Source of the DNA: Planctomycetota bacterium
GTDB lineage: Bacteria > Planctomycetota > Phycisphaerae > UBA1845 > UTPLA1
DNA length: 64,000 nt
Reading direction: 5' to 3'
Assembly (NCBI GenBank): GCA_015654675.1
Contig: JAATGM010000017.1
Span: 62,001 to 126,000, forward strand
The notes below the pieces were generated by a model, which did no database searches, was not told the origin of the DNA, and saw only the letters and a program-made list of their open reading frames with translations. Made by a program: the position numbers and the translations under genes. Numbering within the stretch: the first letter of the stretch is position 1; each line of letters begins with the position of its first letter. Of this stretch, positions 41,600-50,587 are shown piece by piece.

Positions 41600-42652
41600 T
41601 CAGGGTGCGAGGCCGATCGGAAGCTTCCAGGGACTACCGTTCAAGATGCCGGGCTTGTCCGTCGCGCCGATCCACGCGACCAGGGCGTCCTGTACTTCCT
41701 TGACCGGCGCGCCGGCCGAAATCTTCGCGGCAAGCCGTTGAGCGGCCGCCGGTGGAGTGCCGCCCGACGCCTGCACAATCTTGATCAGCGCGTCTTCACA
41801 GGCCTTGGCGCTGGCCTTTAGCCCGACACCGCCGCCTTTCGGGCCCAGTTGGGCGTATCGGCGACCATAAAGTGCCAGATGCCGTGCCAGACTCAGAACG
41901 AGCTTGCGCTGTGTGCCGGCATCACCTTTGATGCCGGGATATGCGGCCGCGGCGGCGGCGAACCCGGGTGCGTCCGAAATGTCGCGCCCAGCCCCTCGAT
42001 TAAGAGCGGCGACGCGGGCATCAAGAATCGCAATCAGTGCTCGCGCAATCTGGTCTGGAGCCGGGAAGTCGGGACGGCTAGCCGTTATCAAGAGCACTTC
42101 GTAGATTTCACGAAGAACGATGGGACTCGATTCAGACGCCCCTTGCTGACCAAGAGCGTCGATGACGGCTTCCGAGTCCTTTCCGTCCTTGGCCGTCGCA
42201 AGCATATTCCGCAGGGCCTTGGCCGCGACGTACCGAACTGCTGCTTCTGGCGAGGAAGCAAAGATCGTCACAAATTTTTCGCGGATGGCCGGGCTGCTGA
42301 CCTTTTCGAGCAGAAGCACCGTTCCGAGCGATGACTGTGATACGGTTGCTTGAGTGAAAAACGGATCGAATGCCCGAGCAAACTCAACGCCAAAAGCAGC
42401 CTTGAATTGCGCCGAAGTCTTCGGATCGTCGATGAGCTTTCGAAGGTCGGTCAGCAGTCGCACCCGGGGCGGCTCCTCCTTCGAATTGCCGAACTTTCGC
42501 GCCAAGTCGTCTGCCGCCGTCCCAATCCGCGCAATGTCGTCGTTGGTCAGCGTCGTCTTGGTTGCAAGCGGGGCAAGCTCGGCTTGAGCCAGCGCAACGG
42601 TCGACGATGCGACCATGGCCAGCGTTCCTGCCAGAAGCCCGATGCGGATCAT
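41600..42652 (-). CDS. Secreted helical-repeat protein of unknown function
   Basis: 350 aa from ATG 42652 with AGGA six bases upstream. Signal peptide MIRIGLLAGTLAMVASSTVALAQ. The mature protein is helical and Ala/Leu-rich, with HEAT-like stretches such as SPAIREKFVTIFASSPEAAVRYVAAKALRNML and SPIVLREIYEVLLITASR. It sits 54 bases upstream (minus strand) of the opp operon and could be cotranscribed with it. No enzymatic motif. Confidence 0.75.
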   Translation of the reverse strand: MIRIGLLAGTLAMVASSTVALAQAELAPLATKTTLTNDDIARIGTAADDLARKFGNSKEEPPRVRLLTDLRKLIDDPKTSAQFKAAFGVEFARAFDPFFTQATVSQSSLGTVLLLEKVSSPAIREKFVTIFASSPEAAVRYVAAKALRNMLATAKDGKDSEAVIDALGQQGASESSPIVLREIYEVLLITASRPDFPAPDQIARALIAILDARVAALNRGAGRDISDAPGFAAAAAAYPGIKGDAGTQRKLVLSLARHLALYGRRYAQLGPKGGGVGLKASAKACEDALIKIVQASGGTPPAAAQRLAAKISAGAPVKEVQDALVAWIGATDKPGILNGSPWKLPIGLAP

Positions 42653-42836
42653 AGAAATCCTGAAATTCCGAAGTCGTTCCGGTCGGATCGACGATTCCCC
42701 CCGTGTGCGCCACCGCACGGATATCGGCCGCCTACCGCTCGTATTTCACTAGACGCTAGCGGTCGGCGGCAGCGCGTGTCAAGTGCGGCCGCCCACCCGC
42801 CGGCCGATTCAGCGAGCGGCCGAGAACACCGAATGC

Positions 42837-42866
42837 TTGACGCAAAAAACGCGATCCGGCTATACC
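42837..42866 (+). promoter_or_regulatory. rex promoter, likely leaderless transcript
   Basis: -35 TTGACG (42837-42842), 18-base spacer, -10 TATACC (42861-42866). The rex ATG at 42870 is only three bases past the -10, so the transcript would begin near the in-frame GTG at 42873; a leaderless start at that GTG is the simplest reading. Confidence 0.45.
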
Positions 42867-42869
42867 TTC

Positions 42870-43574
42870 ATGGTGGGACGACCAACCTCAAAACCCGCCG
42901 GTGCAATTCGCGCCGACCACATCCCCGGCCCGGCCGTCAAGCGGCTGAGCTTGTACCTGCGCGAACTCGAAAACCACTTACGGGCCGGAAGCCAAACGGT
43001 CTCGAGCCGAAAACTCGGTACGGCCCTCGGCCTGACTGATGCCCAGGTGCGAAAAGACCTCGCCTACTTCGGGCAATTCGGCCATTCCGGCATCGGCTAC
43101 GACGTCGTCGAGCTGGCCGCGCGAATTCGGCGCATTCTCGGGACCGATCACCCCTGGAATGTCGTGCTGGTCGGGGCTGGCCACCTTGGCACCGCGCTCG
43201 CGGCGTACCGCGGCTTTTCACGCAAAGGTTTCAAACTGGTGGCGGTCTTCGACAACGATGCTCGAAAACTGGGGCAGAAGCTGCCCGGACTCGAACATGT
43301 GCCGGTGGTCGGCATGGACCAGATTGCCGCCATCGTTCGCGAACATACTGTTCACCTCGCCATCATCGCCGTCCCGGCCGCAGCCGCCCAGGACGTCGCC
43401 GACCGGCTGATCGCGGCCGGAGTCCGAGGCCTGCTCAACTTCGCGCCAGTCGCCCTGAATTGTCCCGAGACCACGGCCGTTTCGGCCGTCGACATGGCCG
43501 TCCAACTCGAACAGCTGAGCTTCCAGTTGGGCCGCGCCGGTCGCCCGCCCCGCGGATCGCCGAAGAAGCGCTGA
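42870..43574 (+). CDS. rex: Redox-sensing transcriptional repressor Rex
   Basis: 234 aa. Rex senses the NADH/NAD+ ratio and represses fermentation and respiratory genes. N-terminal winged helix: KRLSLYLRELENHLRAGSQTVSSRKLGTALGLTDAQVRKDLAYFGQFG; Rossmann domain: NVVLVGAGHLGTALAAYRGF, then VAVFDNDARKLGQ; C-terminal NFAPVALNCPETTAVSAVDMAVQLEQLSF swaps into the partner subunit. ATG 42870 lies on top of the predicted transcription start, so GTG 42873 may be the real start. Its target operons are not identified. Confidence 0.93.
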   Translation: MVGRPTSKPAGAIRADHIPGPAVKRLSLYLRELENHLRAGSQTVSSRKLGTALGLTDAQVRKDLAYFGQFGHSGIGYDVVELAARIRRILGTDHPWNVVLVGAGHLGTALAAYRGFSRKGFKLVAVFDNDARKLGQKLPGLEHVPVVGMDQIAAIVREHTVHLAIIAVPAAAAQDVADRLIAAGVRGLLNFAPVALNCPETTAVSAVDMAVQLEQLSFQLGRAGRPPRGSPKKR

Positions 43575-43720
43575 GATTGCCGCCGGTACAACTGTTTCAG
43601 GCCAAGCGTCCGATTGACTTTGGCCGATGAAACTGATATGACCATAGGCGTACAAGCCTATGTCGCGTCGGTTGTTGTGAAGGGGTCCACCGGCGCCGAG
43701 TAATACCGGGAGCGTGGTCC

Positions 43721-45628
43721 GTGTCCAACCAGTCGCCCAAGCGCCGTGGTGCGCTGTTTCCGCTGATCGTCGCATTGCTGGTGGTCGGCGTCATCGTCGC
43801 CGCGCCGTTCTACCTGCCGATCGTTCGATCCGACCAGGATAAGCTCGACGCCAATCTGCGGCCCTCGATAGAACGCGTCGCATCGAAGCTCACCGCGATT
43901 AATGCGAATCTCGCGTCGATGGCCGACCTGCGCAAGCAGCTCGACGCCGCCGACGTGAAGCTGACCGCCGACTCCGCGGTCGCCGCCGCCGAGAAGTCCG
44001 GCGCAGCGGCGGGAGAAATCGAAAAACAACTCGCCGATACGGCCAAGCTGCTCGCCGCGGTCCAGCGCAAATATCCCAACATCGGGGAGGGTCAACCCAT
44101 CTCCGAGAAACTGGGCGGTGCCTCCGGCCTCAAGTCGGCTGCCCGTTCATCGTTTGGTCCATTCCAAAAACTTCTGACAGACAATGAAGCCGCACTGCAG
44201 GCGGCCAGGCGCGACATCGACGCGCTCAAGTCGCAGGCCGTCGGCGAGGCCCGCGCGTCCAACAACTTCGCATTGAGTCAACTTGCTGCCGTAATCGCCT
44301 ACCAAAACGGCCTCCTGACGGCCAATCGTGCCGACTTGCAGCGTCGCCTCGCCCAGGCCGATCGCGCCGCCGCTAGCGATCTGCTCAGTATCGCCAACGA
44401 CGCTAAGCGGACCGAATCTGCGGTTCAGGCACAGATCCCAACCGCCCTGGCCGAACAGCTCGGAAAGGAGCACGACCAACTGGACGCGGCCCTGACAAAA
44501 TTGCGGGCAGCCCAGCAGCGACTCGATTCCGAAATCAAGACGCGCACTCAGGAAATGGACGGCCTTCGCACCCGCGCCGCCGACGCTCGCCGCAGGATGG
44601 GAGAGTTGGAAGCCAGCCCGCGCGGTGCCGCCAGCAACGAATATGCCCAACTCGCCTCCGATGCTCGCGCGGCCGAGCGCCGCGCCGACATCATCGAGAA
44701 GGGCACGTTGGCCGACGCCACAGTTGACGTTCCTCCGGATGGAAATCTGCTCGAAGCGACTTACACCGGCGGCACGCCGCAGGTCGGGCTGGTCGCTCTC
44801 CGCGTTCGGCAAACCGGTCTTCGCGCCGATCTGACCTCCCTGGCCAACCTCGCCGCCTCGGTTCAGAAGGATCTCGAACAGGCGAGCACCACGAAGGACG
44901 AACTCGAAAAGCGTCGCGACGAGATCAAGGAACTGGTCGCGAGCTCGGAGGCCGCCGCCCAAAAGCTACAAGCTCGCGCCGCCGCAAAATCCAAGGTGGC
45001 CCGCGAAGACGAGCAGAAGGCGATCGCATCGCTGGAGGCCGGCGCTCGAAGCGCTGCCGACGCCGCCCGAAACGCCCAGCAGCGCGGGCGGGAAGCCCGC
45101 GACCTCGCCAGCAAGACGTCACCGGACAAACCGAACGATCGGCTGAAGGACATCGCCGACGACAAAGACAGCGAAGCGGCGGCCCACTTTCTGGGCGGCC
45201 AGATTGCGGCCGCGACCGCCGAAGAATATTTGAACCGAATGCGTGACCAGCAGGCGGCGGGGGGCAAGGACGCCGAAGCCGTCTCGGACTCGCGCAAGAA
45301 GGGGCTTGCCGCAGCCGAGAAAGCCATCGCCGAATACGCGGCGGCCGACAAGCTCATCGGCGCCGGGAATTATTCATATTCACTCGGCGGGACACGCGTG
45401 CAAGGCTCGTATTATCGATGGCAGTTCCAGGCAGCCGAGGCGGGCGCCCACATGCTCGCTTCTCAATTCGCCGAGTCTGGAAAAACGCGCGACGAGCAGC
45501 GCGAGAAGGCCAACCAACTTCTGACCGAAGCCGTCAAGCAGCGCGAGGGCAGCCCGATGCTGTCCTCAGCCGTCGATACCCTTCTCTATCTGCAGAAAAC
45601 CTCGGTCGAGCCGGCCTCGACCGAGTAG
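43721..45628 (+). CDS. Membrane-anchored coiled-coil protein
   Basis: 635 aa from GTG 43721 (GGGAGC upstream). One N-terminal helix LFPLIVALLVVGVIVAAPFYL anchors it, and nearly all the rest is Ala/Lys/Glu/Arg-rich coiled coil, with a short globular piece near residues 550-600 (YSYSLGGTRVQGSYYRWQFQAAEAGAHML). The coils are probably extracytoplasmic given the positive N-terminus inside. It lies between rex and the convergent SAH hydrolase; no family or function recognised. Confidence 0.8.
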   Translation: MSNQSPKRRGALFPLIVALLVVGVIVAAPFYLPIVRSDQDKLDANLRPSIERVASKLTAINANLASMADLRKQLDAADVKLTADSAVAAAEKSGAAAGEIEKQLADTAKLLAAVQRKYPNIGEGQPISEKLGGASGLKSAARSSFGPFQKLLTDNEAALQAARRDIDALKSQAVGEARASNNFALSQLAAVIAYQNGLLTANRADLQRRLAQADRAAASDLLSIANDAKRTESAVQAQIPTALAEQLGKEHDQLDAALTKLRAAQQRLDSEIKTRTQEMDGLRTRAADARRRMGELEASPRGAASNEYAQLASDARAAERRADIIEKGTLADATVDVPPDGNLLEATYTGGTPQVGLVALRVRQTGLRADLTSLANLAASVQKDLEQASTTKDELEKRRDEIKELVASSEAAAQKLQARAAAKSKVAREDEQKAIASLEAGARSAADAARNAQQRGREARDLASKTSPDKPNDRLKDIADDKDSEAAAHFLGGQIAAATAEEYLNRMRDQQAAGGKDAEAVSDSRKKGLAAAEKAIAEYAAADKLIGAGNYSYSLGGTRVQGSYYRWQFQAAEAGAHMLASQFAESGKTRDEQREKANQLLTEAVKQREGSPMLSSAVDTLLYLQKTSVEPASTE

Positions 45629-45640
45629 GACGGTCGCTCT

Positions 45641-46900
45641 TTACGTGCCTTCGTCGCTCGAGGCCAGATACTTCTTCTGATCGGTCGAGAGCTTGTCGAT
45701 CGTCACGCCCATCGCCTTGAGCTTCAGTTCGCTTACCCAATCCTCGATCGCCTGCGGCACGTTGTGAACGCCCACGGTCAACCGGCCGTTCCGCTCGACG
45801 GCATAGGACGACGCCAGCGCCTGCGTCGCAAAGCTCATGTCCATCACGCTGGCCGGGTGTCCTTCGGCGGCGGCGAGATTCACCAGCCGGCCGTCAGCCA
45901 GCAAGTAGATCCGTCGTCCGTTCCGCATAACATATTCGTCAACGTTGTTGCGGACCTGGCGATTGACCTTCTTCGAGAGCTTTTTCAGGGCCGGGATGTC
46001 GATCTCGACGTCGAAGTGGCCGCTGTTGCAGACCACTGCACCGTCTCGCATCTTGGCAAAGTGGCTGCCGTTCAGGATGTGCTTGTTGCCCGTGACGGTG
46101 ATGAAGAGGTCGCCGGTTTTGGCCGCCTCGTCCATCGTCATCACTTCATAACCTTCCATGACCGCCTCGAGCGCCCGCAACGGGCTGATCTCGGTCACGA
46201 TCACGTGAGCGCCCATACCGCGCGCCCGCGATGCAACGCCCCGTCCACACATGCCGAAACCGGCTACAACCACTCGGCGGCCGGCCATCAGCATGTCGGT
46301 GGCGCGAATCACGCCGTCCAGCGTGCTCTGGCCCGTACCGTAGCGGTTGTCAAACAGATGCTTGGTCGCGGCGTCGTTGACGGCGATCACCGGAAACTTG
46401 AGCCGGCCCTCGCGTTCCATCGCCCGCAATCGGATGACGCCGGTGGTGGTTTCTTCCATCGAAGCAATGATGTTTCCGGCCTCGCGTGTCCGCTTGTTGT
46501 GCAGCAGATTCACCAGGTCGGCCCCGTCATCCATCGTCAGATTCGGCTTCTTGTCGATGACGGCGTTCAGGTGGTTGTAGAAAGTGTCAACACTCTCGCC
46601 GCGGCGTGCAAAAGTCGGAATTCCAAAATCCTTCGACAAGCTCGCCGCCACGTCGTCCTGCGTCGAGAGCGGGTTGCTCGCGCACAGATAGACATCGGCC
46701 CCGCCGGCCTTAAGCGTCCGCATCAGGTTGGCGGTCTCGGCCGTGACGTGCAGGCAGCACGACATCCGGATTCCCTTGAGCGACTTTTCCTTCGCGAACT
46801 TCTCGCGGACAAGCTGCAGGACCGGCATATCGGCGTCGGCCCACTCGATGCGTTTCTTTCCCTTGGGTGCAAGCTTCATGTCGGTTACGTCAAACTTCAT
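45641..46900 (-). CDS. ahcY: S-adenosylhomocysteine hydrolase
   Basis: 419 aa NAD-dependent enzyme that splits SAH into adenosine and homocysteine, recycling the product of methyltransferases. Features: SCCLHVTAETANLMRTLKAGGA, CASNPLSTQDDVAA, VNDAATKHLFDNRYGTGQSTLDGV, the Rossmann loop VAGFGMCGRGVASRARGMGA, and GHFDVEID with NNVDEYV. ATG 46900 is chosen because AGGAG is five bases upstream (two bases from the ATG at 46903). A -10 TATACT on the minus strand lies at 46944-46949. Confidence 0.95.
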   Translation of the reverse strand: MKFDVTDMKLAPKGKKRIEWADADMPVLQLVREKFAKEKSLKGIRMSCCLHVTAETANLMRTLKAGGADVYLCASNPLSTQDDVAASLSKDFGIPTFARRGESVDTFYNHLNAVIDKKPNLTMDDGADLVNLLHNKRTREAGNIIASMEETTTGVIRLRAMEREGRLKFPVIAVNDAATKHLFDNRYGTGQSTLDGVIRATDMLMAGRRVVVAGFGMCGRGVASRARGMGAHVIVTEISPLRALEAVMEGYEVMTMDEAAKTGDLFITVTGNKHILNGSHFAKMRDGAVVCNSGHFDVEIDIPALKKLSKKVNRQVRNNVDEYVMRNGRRIYLLADGRLVNLAAAEGHPASVMDMSFATQALASSYAVERNGRLTVGVHNVPQAIEDWVSELKLKAMGVTIDKLSTDQKKYLASSDEGT

Positions 46901-46969
46901 CATGGCTCCTAAGAAATCAAAGGTTTCAACAATCGGGGGCAAAAGTATAAGGCAATGCGCCGATGGTCG

Positions 46970-48493
46970 CTATGGTGGGGGGGCAGCGCCGCGCGGCTCG
47001 CCCGCGAAAAACGGCAGGACCTCGCGCAAGGCCTGTGGTGACCAGCTGATGACGATGAATTGCTCGGTCACGGCCGCCGCCGGACCGGCGATTCCGGCCT
47101 GTATGTACCACAAGCCATCGTCGGTTTTCTGGACCGAGGCCCGAAAGAATGGCGTCGTTCCGTGTCTCGAAAGGCGGCGTTCCCACGCATCAAATGCCGC
47201 CCCGAGTGCCTTGCGGACTCGCGCTGCATCACGAATCGGAACCGCCAAAGTCAGGGCCAGCGGAATTCCCAGCGGGTGCGGCGGGTAGTCGAACAAGATC
47301 ACCTCGTTGCCGAGTCGATCGACAATTTCGCCGTCGATGTCGACTCCCAGATCGGCCTCGGTTCGCTTCCACCAGCGCCGCATGGCCGCCGCACCGCGCT
47401 CCGATTGAGCCGCGAGGATCGCCCGCGGGAGCGTCTCCACCAAAGTTCGCAATGGGGCGTCCAGCACCGCGAAATGTTTCGCTCCGGGTGGAACGAAGCG
47501 TCGATACGCCCCGATGCCGGCCTCGTCCCGCCCGTATCGATGGACGCGATCGCGCTCTCCGGTTCGCTCAAACCGATCAATCGACCAGATCCGGCCCGAT
47601 GTCCGAATGGCCCACAGGTCCCGTGCGACGCCGTCAGAATCCAGCGCGGCCCGCACGGCGCGCACCCGCTGCAACAGCTCCTCCGGCAGGCGCTTCTCGG
47701 CCTGTTGGTGGTTCAAGTAGACTTCGAACCAGTCCGCCGATCCCCCGCACGCAGCGTGTGCCCGCTCGTACCACGCGTCGGTCTGGAGCGAGCGCCGCGG
47801 CGCATCGATCGCGCCGGCCATCCGCTCCAGACTCCGCGCGCCGAAAGCGATGACGAAAAGGTCATCCATTTCGCACCACTCCCAGACCGCCCACCCCGGC
47901 AGTCGCGAGTCGCGCAGCGATTGGCCCTCAAATCGGCCGGCCCGCACGGGTGTCAGCCGCGCCAGTTCGTTGTTGGTGTATTTTCCCACCAGTCGATTGA
48001 GCGCCGCGGCCACGTCCTCATTTCGTCCGCCCGTCCGCAGGACGATGCCGATCTGCAGTTGATCAAGCCGCAGCGATGGCTGCGATTCGGCAGCACTGGC
48101 GGGCACGGCAGTGGCTGTCGCGTCCAGCATGGCCACCGCGAATTCGTTCCGCGCGAAAAGCGGCAACCACCCGGCCAGATCTGCGAAGACCTGGCCCTGC
48201 CCCGAAATCATGCCGGCCACATTCAGCATCCCGGCCAACGTCGCCAGTGCGTCCGCCGGGTTGGCCGCGGCCGGCTGCGATCCGGATCGGGCGGGAGACG
48301 ACGGCGGAGGCGTGCCATGGATGACAAGAATCGCGTCGGCCGGCACGGCCGCGAGCACCGGATGCGCGCCAGTCTTCTGCGCCAAAGCGGCTCCGCTCAC
48401 GCTGAAGAAAAAGGCGGCGACGATAATCGGAAAAGAGAAGCTGGTTCGCGGAAGTGGGGGGGCCATGCCGTAAGTCGGCGGCCGATGGACCAT
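46970..48493 (-). CDS. Secreted protein of unknown function
   Basis: 507 aa. ATG 48493 shares a base with the stop of the small upstream gene (TGATG), so it is translationally coupled; ATG 48466 is a possible internal start. Signal peptide ends GAALAQ. The first mature strand AAVPADAILVIHG recalls those of the proteins at 31921 and 33939, and a later FVPPGAKHFAVLDAPLRTLVETLP follows the same general pattern. A Pro/Ser linker follows near residue 60. No catalytic motif. Confidence 0.75.
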   Translation of the reverse strand: MVHRPPTYGMAPPLPRTSFSFPIIVAAFFFSVSGAALAQKTGAHPVLAAVPADAILVIHGTPPPSSPARSGSQPAAANPADALATLAGMLNVAGMISGQGQVFADLAGWLPLFARNEFAVAMLDATATAVPASAAESQPSLRLDQLQIGIVLRTGGRNEDVAAALNRLVGKYTNNELARLTPVRAGRFEGQSLRDSRLPGWAVWEWCEMDDLFVIAFGARSLERMAGAIDAPRRSLQTDAWYERAHAACGGSADWFEVYLNHQQAEKRLPEELLQRVRAVRAALDSDGVARDLWAIRTSGRIWSIDRFERTGERDRVHRYGRDEAGIGAYRRFVPPGAKHFAVLDAPLRTLVETLPRAILAAQSERGAAAMRRWWKRTEADLGVDIDGEIVDRLGNEVILFDYPPHPLGIPLALTLAVPIRDAARVRKALGAAFDAWERRLSRHGTTPFFRASVQKTDDGLWYIQAGIAGPAAAVTEQFIVISWSPQALREVLPFFAGEPRGAAPPP

Positions 48494-48744
48494 CAATGCC
48501 AGAACCGACGGCGGGGGGCGGCTTGGGAGGGTTCTGATGTTTCTTTGCCGCCATTCGGTGTATTGACGCGATGGTGCAATCGCGTGATTTCAATGACGTG
48601 ATTTCGCTCGGCCTCGTCGATCAGTCGCTCGACGCGTGTAAAGTCGCGTCGCTGGTCGGGCGTCAGTTGACGCGAAAGCTCCTGTTGCAGCCGTCGGGCG
48701 AGTTCAAGCGCGACCTTGAGCGGCTTCGGGCCCGAGTGAATCAT
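48493..48744 (-). CDS. Small soluble protein of unknown function
   Basis: 83 aa from ATG 48744, with GGAGGGTACTCC directly before it. Amphipathic helices: KPLKVALELARRLQQELSRQL and DFTRVERLIDEAERNHVIEITRL, then a Lys/Arg/Pro-rich tail. Coupled by TGATG to the secreted protein downstream. No family recognised. Confidence 0.65.
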   Translation of the reverse strand: MIHSGPKPLKVALELARRLQQELSRQLTPDQRRDFTRVERLIDEAERNHVIEITRLHHRVNTPNGGKETSEPSQAAPRRRFWH

Positions 48745-49125
48745 GGAGTACCCTCCGGAAGCGGGGCGGTTCGATGAGGCAAGACCCGCGATTTTTCCAT
48801 TCATCCGTGGATGGACCAACGTCTCATCGCCATCGGCGGAGATATCCTTGCGAGGCCGCGTCCGACTGGCTGGCCGAACGCATGGCAGCGCCGGCAGGAT
48901 CATTCTTGATGGGTGGCGCGGGCATGTCAAGTCCGAAAATGGCTGTAACTCCCTTTCGGGAATGGGTTTGTTAGCGGTCGCCGGCGCCCGCCTGCCGATG
49001 ACGCGATCCCTTACACCCAGTGCTTCCCGTACCCGCCCGTTTGATCGGCAAATCGATTCGGACTCGTCGATATCCATAATTATAGAATTGTGTAATATTG
49101 TTGCCTGGGTGCGGCCGGTGGATCC
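48745..49125. other. Intergenic region with AT-rich promoter patch
   Basis: 381 bases without a supported gene. A markedly AT-rich stretch at 49076-49100 (TATAGA, TAATAT) stands out from the GC-rich surroundings and probably contains the promoter of the winged-helix gene at 49126; no convincing -35 was seen. Confidence 0.45.
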
Positions 49126-49677
49126 ATGAAACCAACGCGAAAGAAAGCTAAACGAAAGGGCGTGAAGCGAAAGATCGCCTCCTCGATGCGGCGGCGGCTC
49201 GATGCGCCGGCCCTGTTTCCACGACTGCCACGCGGCCGAAAGGCCTTCGGCTCCGGCGTGCTGATCGCCGTCGCCGAATGTCAGGGCCGCCAGACTTCAC
49301 TCCGTATTATTCGACGCGAAGCATTCTCCGTCCGGGCTGGCGATCGAAACCGAACCCGACTGTTGGCGGGTGTCGATGAAAACAATCTGGCACGCATGCT
49401 CTCGGGAATCGGCCAGCGTCACCGGGTTGTCGTGCTGCGAGCGATTCTGGCCGGGGCCAATACGCACGCCGCGCTGAAAAAAGTCACGGGACTGGCGGCC
49501 GGACCCTTGTACCATCATCTGCGGAGTTTGGAGCGCGCCGCCTTGGTGACCTTTGTCGAGCGGAATCGTTACGACGTCAGCCGCGTGGGACGCGATCTGA
49601 TCATGCTCGCGACGGCGATATGTCCAGTTCGTGCCGGCAACGGTCGCGTTCCAACGGCGAAATCCAACGTCCCATAA
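49126..49677 (+). CDS. Winged helix-turn-helix protein
   Basis: 183 aa. The first 45 residues are very basic (MKPTRKKAKRKGVKRKIASSMRRR), like a nucleic-acid-binding tail. Residues about 115-165 make a winged helix of the ArsR/HTH_20 kind: RHRVVVLRAILAGANTHAALKKVTGLAAGPLYHHLRSLERAALV followed by a wing YDVSRVGRDLI. No sensor domain or metal-binding Cys pairs. Likely DNA-binding; targets unknown. The AT-rich patch upstream suggests an own promoter. Confidence 0.72.
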   Translation: MKPTRKKAKRKGVKRKIASSMRRRLDAPALFPRLPRGRKAFGSGVLIAVAECQGRQTSLRIIRREAFSVRAGDRNRTRLLAGVDENNLARMLSGIGQRHRVVVLRAILAGANTHAALKKVTGLAAGPLYHHLRSLERAALVTFVERNRYDVSRVGRDLIMLATAICPVRAGNGRVPTAKSNVP

Positions 49678-49724
49678 CGCATGTTATGTTGCGTTGAGTA
49701 CTATTCGAGTATTTCAACCTGCGA

Positions 49725-50024
49725 TCAGCGTTGTGCCCCGGGCGGGCGCGTAAATCGGGCGAACTCGACCATGTCGACGAGCTGCACCGTCTTTGTATTG
49801 ATGTTGTAAAAGTACGCCCCCATCCGCCCGACCGCCGCGTCTGTGATGAACACGACCTCCCAGTTCGACATGAACTGGCTCGTGACCATGACATAATCGC
49901 CGCCGCGATCGATTTCACCGACCGCCTGGACCGGCCGAGGCATCGAAAGCACCACGAGAATGCCGACCAGCAGCACCGTGGCCGTAATCGACAGGACTCC
50001 AATCGAAAAGGTCTGCTTATTCAT
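49725..50024 (-). CDS. Small membrane-anchored protein, pair member 1
   Basis: 99 aa: N-terminal helix GVLSITATVLLVGILVVLSM, then a beta-rich part GDYVMVTSQFMSNWEVVFITDAAVGRMGAYFYNINTKTVQLVDMVEF. It shares a pattern (VMV.....N..V..I.D...........) with the next protein upstream (minus strand), eight bases away, so the two look like a diverged tandem pair. Function unknown. Confidence 0.7.
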   Translation of the reverse strand: MNKQTFSIGVLSITATVLLVGILVVLSMPRPVQAVGEIDRGGDYVMVTSQFMSNWEVVFITDAAVGRMGAYFYNINTKTVQLVDMVEFARFTRPPGAQR

Positions 50025-50032
50025 CTCGGCAC

Positions 50033-50317
50033 TTATCTCCCACCACGGAAGTCACGCAAGAGGTCGCGGGCGTCTCGATGAAAGATACGCTTGGTCGAGC
50101 GATCGACTTCGAAAATGTGAAGATCGCGGTTGGCGAGGTCGATCACGTAGAGCACATCGTGATTCTGTAGCACGCTGCCAGACACCATCACGAAGTTGTT
50201 CGAAAGCGGAGCGGCCTGCGCCGCCGCCTCCGGCAACCGACCGGCCACAAGAATCAGCACGGTCGCCAGCAGCAGATTGACGCCGACCAGCAGGATGACG
50301 ATGGCACGTTTGCTCAT
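50033..50317 (-). CDS. Small membrane-anchored protein, pair member 2
   Basis: 94 aa: helix AIVILLVGVNLLLATVLILVAG, then NNFVMVSGSVLQNHDVLYVIDLANRDLHIFEVDRSTKRIFHRD. Same layout as the protein at 49725. GAGG lies five bases before ATG 50317. Three small genes in a row (50560 to 49725, minus) probably form an operon. Confidence 0.7.
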   Translation of the reverse strand: MSKRAIVILLVGVNLLLATVLILVAGRLPEAAAQAAPLSNNFVMVSGSVLQNHDVLYVIDLANRDLHIFEVDRSTKRIFHRDARDLLRDFRGGR

Positions 50318-50347
50318 AGGGCCTCGATTCCGCCTGCCGTATTTCGA

Positions 50348-50560
50348 CTATTTCACCGGCTCGCGCTTACTGTTCTTGAAGGCGATTGCGAGCGATGCCA
50401 CCAGGAATGCGGCCGCGACGACCCATGCGATCACCGGCGGCTGGGATTTTAGCATCGGCAGCGTATTCATGGTTGGGTCGCTGGCAGGATCCTGAGCGAG
50501 TACCGGCGACGCGGCCACGGCGACAGTCCCAATCAGGGTAAGAATCCGGGATGGTCGCAT
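50348..50560 (-). CDS. Small exported membrane protein
   Basis: 70 aa from ATG 50560 with AGGAG nine bases upstream. Signal-like N-terminus ILTLIGTVAVAASPVLAQ and a C-terminal helix VIAWVVAAAFLVASLAIAF ending in a basic tail KNSKREPVK. First of the three small genes; no family recognised. Confidence 0.65.
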   Translation of the reverse strand: MRPSRILTLIGTVAVAASPVLAQDPASDPTMNTLPMLKSQPPVIAWVVAAAFLVASLAIAFKNSKREPVK

Positions 50561-50587
50561 GCGCGGCTGCTCCTGACCCACTGTCAA

